From positions 930,001 to 994,000 of the forward strand of contig JACGCN010000018.1 in assembly GCA_014905825.1 (NCBI GenBank): a stretch of DNA of 64,000 bases, written 5' to 3'. Below the pieces are notes generated by a model that saw only the letters and a program-made list of their open reading frames with translations, searched no databases and was not told the origin of the DNA. How positions within the stretch are numbered: the stretch's first letter is position 1; every line of letters begins with the position of its first letter. Source of the stretch: Lyophyllum atratum (lineage: Eukaryota > Basidiomycota > Agaricomycetes > Agaricales > Lyophyllaceae). Shown here piece by piece: positions 1 to 11,442 of the stretch. The translations under genes and the position numbers were made by a program.

Positions 1-1432
1 TTTCGGAGCAGAGAGGCTGCGCGCACCGAAGGACACATTCGGCGCGAAGGACTATTCAACGTTGCACAAGGACGCCGGTCTCAGACATTTGATATGTCCC
101 TGTCGCAGACAGAGACCCAAGTGGAAGCGGAGAATAGCCTTGAGGATAATCTCACGAAGCACATGAAAAACATGACGGAATCACTCAACAAAAGGCAAAT
201 AGCACAACTCGAGGCCGAGAGAGAAGACCAGCTGACTCGCTTCCACGAAGCGCAGCAGCGTCGCTCTACAGTACTTGAGGCCTTGTCGCCACCGACCACA
301 GGACTGCAGAGGAGCCAGAGACTGAGCCCAAGCCCAAGTTCTCAACATTACCCGCCGTACGTCTCAACGACGCCACCCCCTTCAGTTATCTACCCATCGA
401 CGCCAACTCTTGTCCACCGACCCAGCTGGAGGGGCAGAAGCAGAAGCAGAAGCAGAAGCAGGACGCCCGTGACCCTGATCAGGAGCCCTAGTCCCAGGTT
501 GATAGATGTGAGCCTATCATCGCTCTTCAAAATATCACACTCAAGTGATCGCCGTTAGCACCGCCCTCCTGTCATTATCCAGGGCCCACCCCCTCAGACC
601 GCATTTGCTCGAGTCCCATCTGCTCAAGTTCCACCTGCTCGCGTTCGTCAGCCTCGTGCTCATCGTCCACCTTCACCACCAGTTGGTTTTGTGAGTCCGA
701 TGTCATTTCTTTCCTTCAAAGTCGTTTATTCCTTTGAAGGCTGCTACTGCATTGTTCAGAGGCGCCAATGTACACCTGCTTCCAGTTCCTGGCTCGGATT
801 ATGCTTCTACCATAGACTTGCGTCAGCAAATCTTTGAGATGTCGGAAATCAACCTCGAGGCTATCTTCAAGAAAGATGCCCAGAGGCGACATCATATATT
901 CAGCGTGAACGAAACGAGGCGCCAATCCGAATTTCAGAAGAAGCAGCGAGCGCGCAAGACCGTGTTTACGGAAACAGAGGACGGCCACAACGATCAACAT
1001 AAGGAGGATCAGCGACGGCGTGAGATATCCTTCCAAGTTGCGGAACAAAAACGCGAGGTCGACTTTCATCACAATGAGAGCGCGAGAGATCTGGCATTCA
1101 AACTTGCACAAGACCAGAGGGCCGAGAAGTTTCATGCGACGCAGGAGGCGTTGCAGAAGAAATGTTTTGAATCCGAGCAGAGACGTCTTGCGGATCTGGA
1201 TTCCTGGGGTGACCAGTTACTGCGAGGAAGGAAGCGCGAGCAGGTAGAGATTTACAAGAGCGAAGAGGAAGCGCGCGAGGATGCATTCCAGCGATTGTTC
1301 ACGACCGAGACGCAGAAGGGCAAAAATAGCCCAATAGGGGATGATCAAAGCTCCACTGGTTCAATTGGCAGTTCGATCCCGGGAAGCTTTCGACGTGGGC
1401 GATCGTTTTTCTCAAAGAAGAAGGGATTGTAA
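1..1432 (+). CDS. Coiled-coil, Arg/Glu-rich hypothetical protein (5' end outside window)
   Basis: The gene is open at the left window edge, so its start is not visible. Three exons join in frame: 1..507, 559..690 and 740..1432. Both introns are short (51 and 49 bp), phase 0, with GTGAG donors. The N-terminal and C-terminal parts are highly charged with repeated RR-x-F, QRR and EARE patterns, typical of a long coiled coil or charged helix. The middle is a Pro/Ser/Arg-rich linker containing a short GAAGCA microsatellite that encodes an Arg-Ser run near 434-461. The tail is basic (FSKKKGL). I recognise no catalytic domain. Proteins of this style are common lineage-specific genes in mushrooms. 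Function is not inferable; the gene itself is well supported by exon continuity. Confidence 0.75.
434..461 (+). repeat. Short GAAGCA microsatellite inside the coiled-coil gene
   Basis: Four to five copies of the hexamer GAAGCA/GCAGAA run through the linker exon and encode an alternating Arg-Ser stretch. The repeat keeps the reading frame because the unit is six bases. Confidence 0.7.
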
Positions 1433-1777
1433 ACAAATTTCCATACCGCTTGGTCTTACTCATTACGATCTCAGTTTGACTTCCGATATCTGATATACGA
1501 TCAACTTATGTTGCCCATTTGAAAGCTGTGAGTTGTACCTGCAGACATCGCGGATACTGGAGTAAAAGAAGGTAACTGAGAGGAGGTAATTAGTAAGGAG
1601 GAGTTGTGAATGAAATCATGTAGGCAGAGTATCCTGAGACGGGTCGATTCATACGTATTCCCATACCGAAATCTATGTCCGTGGTTAGACAAACATCAAG
1701 GACTTGAAAGTACTCTATACTTACCGCGTTGAGCTAGTTCAAGAACGGGTTAGAATTTCCTGCGCCATCTAGCAGGA
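1433..1777. other. Intergenic, 345 bp
   Basis: Space between the 3' ends of two convergent genes. I see no further gene; it should hold the two 3' UTRs. Confidence 0.6.
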
Positions 1778-3170
1778 CTACTCCCAAAACTCACTCCCCG
1801 CCTCCCGCTCCTCCCCCTTGACATACATGAACCACTGCGGCGCGGCCCTTACCGTATCTAGTCGTCCCTGTCCCTCCATAGTGAGCCCCACATGGCCCGC
1901 TAACATCGTACAATCCAGCTCCTCCCCCGTTTGCACGTCCACCACAAGCACGTCCACCTCGGCGTATCCCTCTGGCGCCTCCCATACCCTTGGAAAACAC
2001 ACGCCATCAAACTTAAGCTTCCTCACCCACCCTGGTGGCTGCGGGCCAAAGCTCGAGCCTGAGTGCTTCCTAGCCGCAAAGAACACACCGTTAGGTTCCC
2101 ATGCGCAGAATGCGGTGATCCACCCGCTGACGAAAGGCGTGAAGGAACCACCGGGCTGTTCATGTACCATACGCGCCCAGAACTCCTTGTCCGCACGCGT
2201 TGGCCCGCTAGTGTCAAAGGCGCGCACGAACCGCTTCAGGACCACTCGAAGCATCTGTGCCCACTCCTTGGGCTCCTCGCCGAACTCGGGGATCTTGTCA
2301 ATCCGGGTAAGGATGGACTGCCAGTCGGCTTGCGTGCCTTCGAGGGTAATGAAGGGGATACCGCAGCCGAGCATCATTACGTAGCGGAAATATCTGGTAA
2401 CGACCACGGTCAGAGACAGTAACAAAATAAGAATACTAAAGGAACGGCCTACTGTTTCAATGTTGACATAATGAGAGCGGAGCAAACAACAATGTCCCTT
2501 GGTGTAGTAGTGGAGAAATTGGGCAGCACCCAAGAGCTAAGTGATTTGTCCTTGACCTGTTATCCCAATCAGTGAGGTATCCATGAACATGGCGCGATAG
2601 TGCATCTGGATCTACTCACATTCACGTCGATCTGTCCAGTCATCTGAACAGCTAGATCCCCAAAGTCGACCTGGTCAAGAGTGGAAACCATTGTCGTGAC
2701 GATGATATCTTTCTTCCCGCTGTGGTCCACAAACTTGTCACGCAGTTCCTCTGCGTGTGCATTTATGCTGCGCAATGAGACCTGGATGTCCAGCCACGAG
2801 CAGACATAAAAAGAACGAGGTTTCTTACTAGAAATTCAGCTGCGATATGATCGCTATCCAGACATCGTCAGGCCTGGCGACCGAACAGCATAAGTGAATA
2901 AGGTCGAGGTATTTGCGCAAGAATCACTCACCGAATTACCAGATTATGGTGGTTATTGTATGCCGACACCACACCCAAAACAAAGCCATTCTTCTTGACG
3001 ATCACTTGCTGTGTTCCATCCACAGAGCTCTGCAGCACCTTGGCGGGGTGGTGGGTCGTAGGAAGGTTAGAGAGCACCTTCTCCGGAACGCTGGACGGGC
3101 CTTGCCCGCCCCACCGTGGAGGAGCGTACTCTTCGGCAGGACGGTCGGCGACAGGGAAAGTGACGGGCAT
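1778..3170 (-). CDS. DUF4419 family protein, copy 1
   Basis: Five exons on the minus strand: 3170..2932, 2873..2829, 2767..2620, 2556..2453 and 2393..1778, giving 383 residues. The joins restore a continuous protein. Family-type segments include LPTTHHPAKVLQSSVDG, KKNGFVLGVV, the FYINAHAEELR block that spans two splice junctions, and YFRYVMMLGCGIP. The C-terminal half holds FISGWITAFCAWE/FPRVWEAPEGYAEVDV-like blocks. DUF4419 occurs in fungi, plants and bacteria and has no established function that I know of. The start is the first ATG of exon 1 (MPVTFP), conserved in the second copy at 12351..13745. The exon lengths 239, 45, 148 and 104 nt are the same in both copies, so the pair comes from a duplication that kept the gene structure. 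Confidence 0.88.
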
Positions 3171-3491
3171 GTTGTCGGGGGAGGGGGGGGAAAGATGTGG
3201 CAAACGTTCCAGCGCAGCTCAGGTTAAATACCAAACATAGAACGCCTTGTGGAGTCACGCCATGGCAGCCGGCGCTCGATTCAAAGAAGATCGATCTATA
3301 TCCCTCAGTGGCAGCTGACACCGCATTGCCAGTGCGCTATCATTGACACGGAGACACGAGCCATACATTGAAGAAGAGACAGAATCTGTTCAGAATTGGA
3401 GTTCAATTGAGACAATCGAACGGAACGTGAAGCACGTAATCTAGTCATCGTGACAGGCTACCTGCCTCCATTCGTATAATGTATATCGCAT

Positions 3492-4340
3492 TTAGACTTG
3501 AACATGACGCTTGGCGATTCTCCTGAAAGCATCATCGAATATGAGCAGCACATCCCAAAATACCACCGACTTGTAATAGAAGCAGCACACCTTTCCTCCC
3601 CGCAATGGCCGCAGGGGGCACTGCCCATGAAAAATATGAACACGACGGCCGGAGGAACAAAACAGAAACACATAACGAACATCAAAACAGCCGCTACGGG
3701 CATCGACTCCGACAACCACAAGTTGATGCTAATATGGAGGAACACGCAGATGACGCCGCCGATGAAGCACGCCATGCAGTGGTTGAGTAGGAATACCCAT
3801 CCTCGGGCGATCCCGAAGGCGCGCAAGATGTACGTCTCGCTATGCCCCTGGACAAGGCACTTGTTGAACTCCTCGAGGTGCCCTGGGTGGCCTTGGGCTG
3901 CCATGCGTGGGAGCCGGTGGCTGCAGGATACGTATACTTTGCGGGCGGCGGTGGGGAGCGATGCAGTCGCGAGGAGGAGAACGACGGTCGTTATCGTCCC
4001 GCCGAGGTTGAGCAGGAGTCCTGCGTTGGCGAAAGCGCGGAGGGCGATGTCGGCTTTAGGGTAGCTGTCGGCCCTGTCTGGGAGGGAAGAGATGAGTTGT
4101 GCCTCCGTGCCGGCGAGGAGTGCTGTCTGTAATGGTGAAGTGTGTGAGGGTGAGTTGCAAATCGGTCAATCTGTAGAAGACTTTCCACTACGGCAACTGC
4201 CTGTAGTCTGGGTATCCATGCCTGCTTGATTTGTTTCACGGTCTTCGGGAGTGTATCTGATTCGTGTTAGTGGAATCGTGGCTAAGATGCTCACTCGTCG
4301 GCCTTACATTCGAATGGGGACAAAGGGACGTTCAGTGTTG
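3492..4340 (-). CDS. Small multi-pass membrane protein, array copy A (start codon disturbed)
   Basis: Related to the copy at 6586..7569. Exons that fit are 4340(approx.)..4308, 4256..4192, 4126..3591 and 3522..3492. The main exon is 536 nt, exactly as in the other copy. It encodes about three membrane spans, with FGIARGW, CFIGGVICVFLHISINLWL and FVPPAVVFIFFMG among the conserved segments. The end of the main exon reads CGEE-R, followed by an intron and a short last exon ending KRHVQV. At the position where both other copies have ATG-GCA-CCA, this copy has two extra bases (ATGATGCGCC), which puts the ancestral ATG out of frame. Translation would need an upstream in-frame ATG (for example at 4449). 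The second intron donor is also poor (GTAGTG). It is either a working gene with a new start or an early pseudogene. Family function unknown. Confidence 0.55.
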
Positions 4341-4699
4341 CTGGCGCATCATTATGGCTTGCATTAGTGCGATGATGGTCACTGTACTCGTCGCACTCAC
4401 AAGTCAGTGAGTCGAGGCAAGTGAAGGGGATGCTTGGTGTTGACGCCATGCGAGTGCGATGTAACGAAGTGTGTATAGGGGGGATGTTCATGGCAAGATA
4501 TGCCATCACTGGACTTCTGAAATAAGGAGAGAGCTCTTAAGTAGATTAGCGGGCCCATACCGGTGGCAACACGTTGTAACTTCGTGTTTATGAACTCATC
4601 GGGTGTTGTTTCACCATACAAACTTTATACTGACACTGGGCCTGAACCGTATACCTAAAAGCAGGCGAGCCATCAGTTTAAACAATCAAAGTCCTTGGA

Positions 4700-4985
4700 T
4701 CGCACACCTTACCTCCTGATGTGGAAAAGGGCGACGCGGCCCGAGGAGCGGGTTCATGTCCATCGGGAAATCTGGATGCTGGGGATCCGCTATTACACCC
4801 GAAGTATTCCTGGGAGCAGGAGGGTGATCAATATGTGTAGACGACCAAGGTTGTAAGATAACACACCTTTCTTCCTGATGTGAAAGCGGACGATGCGGAG
4901 GGATCCGGAGTGCATATGTGTGTCCCTTAGGAAAGTTTGGATGGCAGCTGACGCTGCGACAATTCTAGGTTGTAATGTGACGAGA
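4700..4985 (-). repeat. Two degenerate exon/intron repeat modules (array modules 4 and 5)
   Basis: Two direct repeats of about 130-150 bp, starting near 4708 and 4864. On the plus strand each carries CACCTTTCTTCCTGAT-like sequence followed by AAAGCGGACGA-like sequence and then a CCC(T/A)TCGGGAAA-like block. Read on the minus strand, each module ends with AGGAAGAAAG-GTGNG, which looks like the end of the main exon and its splice donor in the membrane-protein copies. They therefore look like extra copies of one exon end plus the intron. Confidence 0.55.
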
Positions 4986-5023
4986 AAACTCATTAACGAG
5001 CGGTAAATTGATGTCAAACATTC

Positions 5024-5413
5024 ATTCAATTCAGACCGGAACAACGTTCCGCGACCGGAAAACAGAGGCAATTGGAAGCAGACCTAAATAATAATTGACA
5101 ATTCCGAGTGGCTGCCCTCGTACGTGTACATTGTTCATACCTTGGCATACGCAACTTTCCTGGGAACACCGAAATCATGTCAGGACACTTCAAATCATGT
5201 CATCATGAGGGAGGAGCTCTACCTCTCTATTCAATTCGAACCGGAACAGACTTCCACGACCGGAAAACAGAGGCAATTGGAAGCAGACCTAGATTGACAA
5301 TTTCGAGTGGCTGTACTCGTACGCATACATTGCTTATACCTCGGCATACGCAACTTTCCTGGGAACACCGAAATTATGTCAGGACACTTCAAATTATGTC
5401 ATTACGAGGGAGG
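5024..5413 (-). repeat. Tandem direct duplication, unit about 205 bp
   Basis: Two adjacent copies (about 5024-5214 and 5229-5413) share ACCGGAA...GACCGGAAAACAGAGG, GGAAGCAGACCTA, GAGTGGCTG..CTCGTACG and CGCAACTTTCCTGGG blocks with few differences. A more diverged third copy lies at about 6630-6810 next to the intact membrane-protein gene. The sequence is the 3' region of the membrane-protein gene, duplicated once more downstream of pseudogene copy B. Confidence 0.7.
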
Positions 5414-5416
5414 AAC

Positions 5417-5990
5417 CTTACGATCGGGGCTCGACACGCCACCAGTGAAAAATATGAAAGCAATGACCGGTGGCACGATGTCGAAGACAACAACGGGGAT
5501 CACCGCCGCCGCCACGATCCTCGACTCGGATAACCAGATATCCATGGTATTGTGGAGAATCATGCAGACGACCCCGCCCATGAAACACGCATTGAAGTGG
5601 CGGGGCGGTAAGCTCTGGCGCGTCGCGTGAAGAAAGCGTTGATTAAGAGCACCGCAGAGAGCGTCGCGCTGACGTCAAGAAGGAGGCCAGAGGAGGCAAA
5701 GAAACGGAGATATCGGCCGCAGAATGGTCGGGGCCATGGTCGACCAGGCTGCTCATGAGCTTGGCTTCTGTTCCCGCGAGAATTATTGTCTGTGTGATGC
5801 GTGAGAGCTATGACTCGGTCACGGAGTAGCGAGCTCACCACTACCGCCGCTGCCGATAATGGGGTACACATGCATCCCTTACCTCTTTTTCAGCTTTTGA
5901 AAATTCATCTGTTCGACATCAATGTGATGAAGTCCGATTTGCTCATTATGCTCACCATCTAATAGCGCCAGAGTGACCTTTGGTGCCATT
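5417..5990 (-). pseudogene. Membrane-protein array copy B, broken
   Basis: The start (ATG-GCA-CCA at 5990), the first short exon with GTGAGC donor, and the second exon align with the copy at 7569. A single-base loss around 5870 then shifts the frame (GATGCATGTGT against GATGCGTGGAT in the intact copy). Further in, the stretch matching RQIYIACSHG to RAFGIAKGW is missing, so the middle of the protein is deleted. Pieces of the membrane spans remain readable in different frames, for example SSGLLLDVSATLSAVLL and VAAAVIPVVVF-like residues. This is a clear pseudogene flanked by repeat modules. Confidence 0.75.
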
Positions 5991-6149
5991 TTCTCGCTAC
6001 GCTGGGGAGAAGCATCCTCGCCGTCGGGAGGTCTCATCGTAAAGGGCAGCCGCGCGAAGGCGGGCAGTATCTCCCTCGTGGTTTTGTAAAAATCAACCTT
6101 TGCTTATGGGCGCTGGGCGTCGACCAAACATAACCACCACTGCGAACGA

Positions 6150-6560
6150 CGGATTTCGCTAGATGCACACCCTCTTTCCTGATAAGGATGAGGTCCTTGA
6201 AAAGTTTGGATGGTAGGTTGGGGCTGTCACGATAGCAGTTCTGATGATGTGCATGGCTAGAGCCGTAGCCTGAATGCGGAGAACCATCAACATCGATAAT
6301 AGAATTCGAGAGATTGCGCACCTTTCTTCTCGATTTGAAAACGGATGACGGCGCCCGGGGAACGTGCAATGGATACCTCGGGAAATTCTTGGCACTAACA
6401 GTAGCTAGAGCGATATACCTTGGACCGGGACTCGGACAAGAATTCGACAAACAGTACAGCTTTCTTCCTGAGTTAAAAGCGGACGACAGCGTGCGCGAAG
6501 AGAGGACTGGATCCCCAGGGTTCTTGCAAAAGAGCACGGTGATGTTGATGTTAGTGTGGA
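6150..6560 (-). repeat. Three degenerate exon/intron repeat modules (array modules 1-3)
   Basis: Three direct repeats near 6168, 6319 and 6459, each starting with a (C)TTTCTTCCTGA-like block. Modules 1 and 2 follow it with a clear AAA(A/G)CGGA(C/T)GA-like block and module 3 with only a weak match. They match the modules at 4708 and 4864. They lie between the intact copy and pseudogene copy B. On the minus strand module 2 reads ...NREER then GTGCGC, mirroring the KEER-GTGAGT exon end of the intact copy. Confidence 0.55.
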
Positions 6561-6585
6561 GGTTAGCACTGATCATACAAAGTGG

Positions 6586-7569
6586 TCAATTCGAGCCCAT
6601 ACATTGGGTTCGGGCCGGTTTGCCGCAATGACAGGTTCGAAGTTCGAACGAATGCCATTGGAAGCAGAACACGAATTGAGAATCGATGGGTGGCTGTACT
6701 CAGTACGTATAAGTACACTGAACACCTTTTCCTTTTCTACGCCAGGGTTCATACCCCAGCATAGGCCGCTTTCCTGGAAACACCACGAAATTCGTGTTAG
6801 AATATCCAAACCACGTCATTTCCACGAACTCACCTTTCTTCCTTACAATCGCGGCACGACGGACTACCCATGTAAAAGATAAACGCAACGATCGGTGGTA
6901 CAATGCTGAACACAACAGCAGGCATCACCACCGCTGCCACAACCGTCCTCTCCGACAACCAAAGGTTGATCGTAATATGCACGAACGTGCAGATCACCCC
7001 GCCCATAAAGCACGCAATACAATGGCGCAGCATGAATCCCCATCCTTTCGCGATCCCAAACGCACGCAGTAGGTACGTCTCCCCATGTCCCTCCACCAGG
7101 CGCTTGTTCAGCTCGGACACATGCGAGGGCTGGCCGTTGTGGATCTTGCGCGGGTAGCCGTGGCTGCAGGCGATGTAGATCTGGCGCGCAGCGATGGGGA
7201 GGGAGGCGACGGCGATGAGGAGGAGGATGGTGGAGAGCGTGGCGCCGATGTTGAGGAGGAGGCCGGAGTAGGCGAAGAAGCGGACGGCGGCGTCGGCTGC
7301 GGCGTGCTCGGGGCCGTGGTCGGACAGGGAGCCGATGAGCTGGGCTTCTGTGCCGGCGAGGAGCGCGGTCTGTGCGGTGTGAGCTGGGAACGGGTGGGGA
7401 AGGGGCAGGGAACGCACTACTATTGCTACTGCCTGTAATCGGGGCATCCACGCATCCATGACCTCTTTTGGGGTTTTTGGGAGTTCATCTGTTCACGATC
7501 AGCACGATGAAGGGCGGGTTGGTGGTTGTGCTTACAATCCAAAGGCGTCAGAGTGACTTTTGGTGCCAT
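6586..7569 (-). CDS. Small multi-pass membrane protein, array copy C (best copy)
   Basis: Exons on the minus strand: 7569..7536, 7488..7418 and 7369..6834 are well supported. The tail 6773..6755 (19 nt) and 6693..6586 is a tentative continuation. The core reads MAPKVTLTPLDY-ELPKTPKEVMDAWMPRL, then a soluble stretch, then about three membrane spans: FFAYSGLLLNIGATLSTILLL, CIACFMGGVICTFVHITINLW and VVMPAVVFSIVPPIVAFIFYMG. A conserved loop RAFGIAKGWGF lies between spans 1 and 2, and the core ends with a Cys/charged motif CRDCKEER. No signal peptide is seen. I do not recognise a named family; a lineage-specific integral membrane protein is the safest call. It is the only copy of the three with both an intact start and an intact main exon. 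Confidence 0.7.
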
Positions 7570-8577
7570 TTTATCGTTAGGATGGGAGAAGCGTTGAGTA
7601 AGTCGTGAGGAGTTGCTGCGAGGGGCAGTGAGAGCTGCAGGCGTTTACTGTCATGGTTCTGTCAAGGCTGGTCAACATCGTTCGGCGCTAATCAAACATT
7701 GTCCTCGTTACCCCACAATTTCCCCGGGCCCCCGCAAATGGGATCGTGCGAAGAAATCACGTCGGCAATTCACGAGGTCCTGCCATAATTGTAACGCGCT
7801 AATCGTGTGTCCGTGCTTCGCGACATGATAAGCTTTATCCAGAAGTGGGCAAGCTGGGTTATGAGCTACGTATAGAACTACAAGTGGAGAGCTGGGAGGC
7901 ACTGCCTTGCCGAGGTGTTGGTGACATAGTTGACAGAACGCGTGATTGGAGGATAAGAGCCGCGGAATTTATAGACTCCGGTCCGCGCAGCAAGAAAAGG
8001 GAGACTCGGAGGTCCCGCCTGCCTGCGAATTCTGCTTCTATCCACGTACAAATACCTCAGAGTCCAAGTAGCGCTGCGCAGGAGCGAGGCGTGTAGTGGG
8101 GTTCTGGTGACGCGGCCCCCGTGTGAACGAGTATTGGGGTAACAGCGCAAATATTGAGGGCGGTCTCCTGTATGTTTTTACCTTGTGCAACCTGGCAACG
8201 TGACCGAGGCGACTGTCAATGTCATTTCAAGGTCGCGTGATAGTAGTCGAAGTGAAGCCTTCGAGCATTGCAGGTCGCATTGAAGCTGACCCCAGAAATG
8301 TAGGCCAGCTATGGGATGTAGTTAAAGCCGCACCACGCGTGAAAGTCGTTTGGGGGTGTGATAGAGATAGTGACGCAACAAGTCCGAGTCAGGCGTCGCC
8401 ACCCACAACAAACACGACCACACACTGTTTCCTTAAGTAGGCCAGCATTAGAGCGCTAGAAACCCATTCCGGAGCTGCGCATACGCAACTCCTTGTCTCC
8501 ACCTAACTACCACCGTCTCTATATCCCTCCGCTCCCTAGACCTCTCTATCAGGGACTGCCTGAATCTCTCCTTATCG
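7570..8577. other. Intergenic, about 1 kb, divergent promoters
   Basis: Lies between the start of the membrane protein (minus strand) and the fungalysin gene (plus strand). I see no gene here. Confidence 0.6.
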
Positions 8578-11442
8578 ATGCGCTGTTTACTCACCGCGTC
8601 CCTCGTCGCAGCTGGCCTCGCCGGCAGTGCCCTGAGCCACCGTGTCAAGAACCACTCCCCGGTTAAGCGTCGCAAGACCCTTGGCTTTGGCCCTGAACAT
8701 CCCCATGCCGTGTTCCACTCGAGCATCTATCAGATTCAAACCAATGGGTTCATGCCCATGGGTGAGGACGTAGACCCGCTCGAGGTCGCGCACCGCTTCG
8801 TCAAGGACAACCTTGGGACCAAGCTTACCGAATCGATGTCGTATAAGATTCGCAAGGACTCTTATACTGACTCCAACACTGGTGTCACCCACGTCTATGT
8901 CCGCCAAGTAGTCAACGGACTTGAGGTTGCGGATGGTGACATGAACATCAACATCAAGGATGGTATGGTCCTGTCGTATGGAAGCTCGGTACGTTGGTAA
9001 CAACTAGACTTCTCTGTGTCTTACTCAACCGTCCCGCAGTTCTACAATGGAGATGTCCCCAAGTTCGTTGCCAAGCTCGACACCGAACTGATGGTCGACC
9101 CCCATCGTGAATACTGTGATACTCTGGCAGATGAGCTCCGCAGCCAGACCCAGCAGGGCTCTTACGGGTCTCAAGTTACTCTCACCGAGCCCCAATCTCC
9201 TCACGTCGAGGAGCTCAGACACGTTCACTCGTCCAACTGTCAATTCCAGAGCCTAGCACACGAGCTTCCAAGCTCTTTCCATTCTGACGACGACATGGTC
9301 GACTTCCGTCCGGCGCTTCTTCAGTTCATGGTTGCGGCTACACCAGAGCCCGATGTCGCGCAGGACATCCTCAGCAAGTTCGACGAGCACCTGGACAAGA
9401 TGGTCATCGATGCTCCCACAGGCCATTTCGCACCCAACGATGGGCTTCCCGAATTTTCCGTCGGCAACGTCCCCGACACCGTCAACCCTGTCAAGGCCAA
9501 GCTCGCGTACATCCAGGTGCCCAACAAGCAGGGCGACGCAACTCATCTTGCCGCTGTCTGGAAGGTTCGAAACCTCGTTTCTCCTATGTGACGTCATGCT
9601 TATCTTTGTCGCGTAACAGTTCGAAGTTGAGATGAAGGACAACTGGTATGAAGCTGCCGTCGCCGCTAACGCGCCGCATCGCATCATCTCCGTCGTCGAT
9701 TGGGCTTCCGATGCTCCTGTCCCCGAGGACCCGCCATCCGACCCGGCAACATACAACGTCTTCGCTTGGGGCGTCAATGATCCTGCGGAGGGCAATCGCA
9801 CCATTGTCAAGGAAAACTTCGATGCTGCCGCCTCCCCTGCCGGATGGCATGCGGTCCCTTACATCAACGATCCCTCGCTGCAGGGCGTGCGCTTCAACAA
9901 GAAGAAGGGCTTCTGGAGGAACACTACCACCACCTGGGGTAACAACGTTAGTATTCCCGTCTACCTTCGTATTTGACGTGCTCTAACGCCGTCCGCCAGG
10001 TCTTCGCGCAGGAGAATTGGGAAGGCCAGAATGCTTACATCAACAACTACCGTCCGGATGCTGGCAAGGCCAAGGCCTTTGACTTCAACTACAAACCCAA
10101 GCTCACCAACAACACTGATGCTCAGGAGGAAGCCCAGAAGTACATCAACACCACTGTTGCCCAATTGTTCTACACCACCAACATGGTCCATGATCTCTAC
10201 TATCGGTATATTCTTTTCCCCTTGTCATCATCGCAGCCAAAACTAATAGTTACTCCGCTATCTCAGCTACGGCTTCGACGAAGTCTCCGGCAACTTCCAG
10301 CAGTACAACTTCGGCCGTGGCGGAAAGGAGAACGACGCCGTCATTGCCAACGCCCAGGACGGTTCTGGATACAACAATGCTAACTTCATGACCCCACCCG
10401 ACGGTCAGAACGGCCGCATGCGCATGTACCTGTGGAACACCGCTATTCCTTACAGAGATGGTGATCTCGAAGCTGGTATCGTTATCCACGAGCTGACCCA
10501 CGGTATGAGCACCCGCTTGACTGGTGGACCGGCCAACTCTGGGTGTCTTGGATGGGGTGAGAGTGGAGGAATGGGTGAAGGCTGGGGAGGTATGTCTTTC
10601 TTTTGGTAGGATTTCGGGGAGTGGATGCTGACGATGTTCATTTTGAAGACTTCCTGGCCACTACCATCCGTAGCACCAGTAACTACTCCGACTACGCCAT
10701 GGGTGCCTGGGCCGCCAACCAAGAACGCGGTATCCGTAACTACGTCTACTCCTTGGTACGTCTCCATCCACTTGCCTTCTCCGAACGTTTCATTCTAACA
10801 TCGTCGGGTATCGGCAGAACGAGACCATCAACCCGTCGACCTACAAGACCCTCGACAAGCCCGGCTACTGGGGCGTCCACGCCATCGGCGAAGTCTGGGC
10901 TGAGATCCTCTGGGTCGTTTCCCAGGGCCTCATCAAGAAGCACGGTTACTCAGAAGGCCTCTTCCCGCCCAAGCCCCTCGCCGACGGCACCGTCCCCGCC
11001 GGCGACTTCTACCGCGCTTCCAGCGGTGGCAACAAGCCCCTCGTCCCCAAGCACGGTAATACCCTCATCTTCCAGTGAGTCCCTCCCACTCCTACCGTCT
11101 ATCCTTATCCTTGTGGATGGAAGCTGATGTGGGTTGTGTGTAAAGACTTGTGATTAATGGCATGAAGCTGCAGACGTGCCGCCCGTCGTTCTTTGATGCG
11201 CGGGACGCTATTATTCAGGCTGATCAGATTCTTACCGGTGGCGAGAACTTCTGCACGCTGTGGGAGGGCTTCGCGGCGCGGGGGTTGGGCCCTGATGCGA
11301 AGGTTGAGGGACGCACGCCGTGGGGTGGAGGAATCCGGACTAATGTGGGTGTTCCCTTTTTTTTCTTGCGTTTCTTTTCGTGCTGACAAGTAATTCGCGG
11401 CTGTAGGGATTCACGCTCCCCCTGGCGTGTAGGGAAGCTTAG
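8578..11442 (+). CDS. Fungalysin, secreted M36 metalloprotease
   Basis: Nine exons: 8578..8988, 9040..9564, 9620..9946, 10000..10205, 10267..10589, 10649..10755, 10818..11074, 11146..11344, 11407..11442; 796 residues. The N-terminus [20 protein letters not shown] is a signal peptide. A propeptide of the FTP type follows ([13 protein letters not shown]..., residues about 35-250), and then the peptidase domain. The zinc site is HELTH in [16 protein letters not shown], and the third ligand region is [12 protein letters not shown], whose last residues span an intron. The C-terminus ends [18 protein letters not shown], as expected for the family. The enzyme is an extracellular endopeptidase that matures by removing its propeptide. 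All catalytic parts are present. The donor of intron 2 is GTTCGA, weaker than the rest. A second secreted protease of another family lies 2.6 kb further on. Confidence 0.95.

Noticed and set aside
4700..6560. CRISPR-like or transposon-like reading of the repeated modules
   Set aside because: Units are degenerate, lack regular spacers, terminal inverted repeats and a transposase; they are explained better as duplicated exon-intron pieces.
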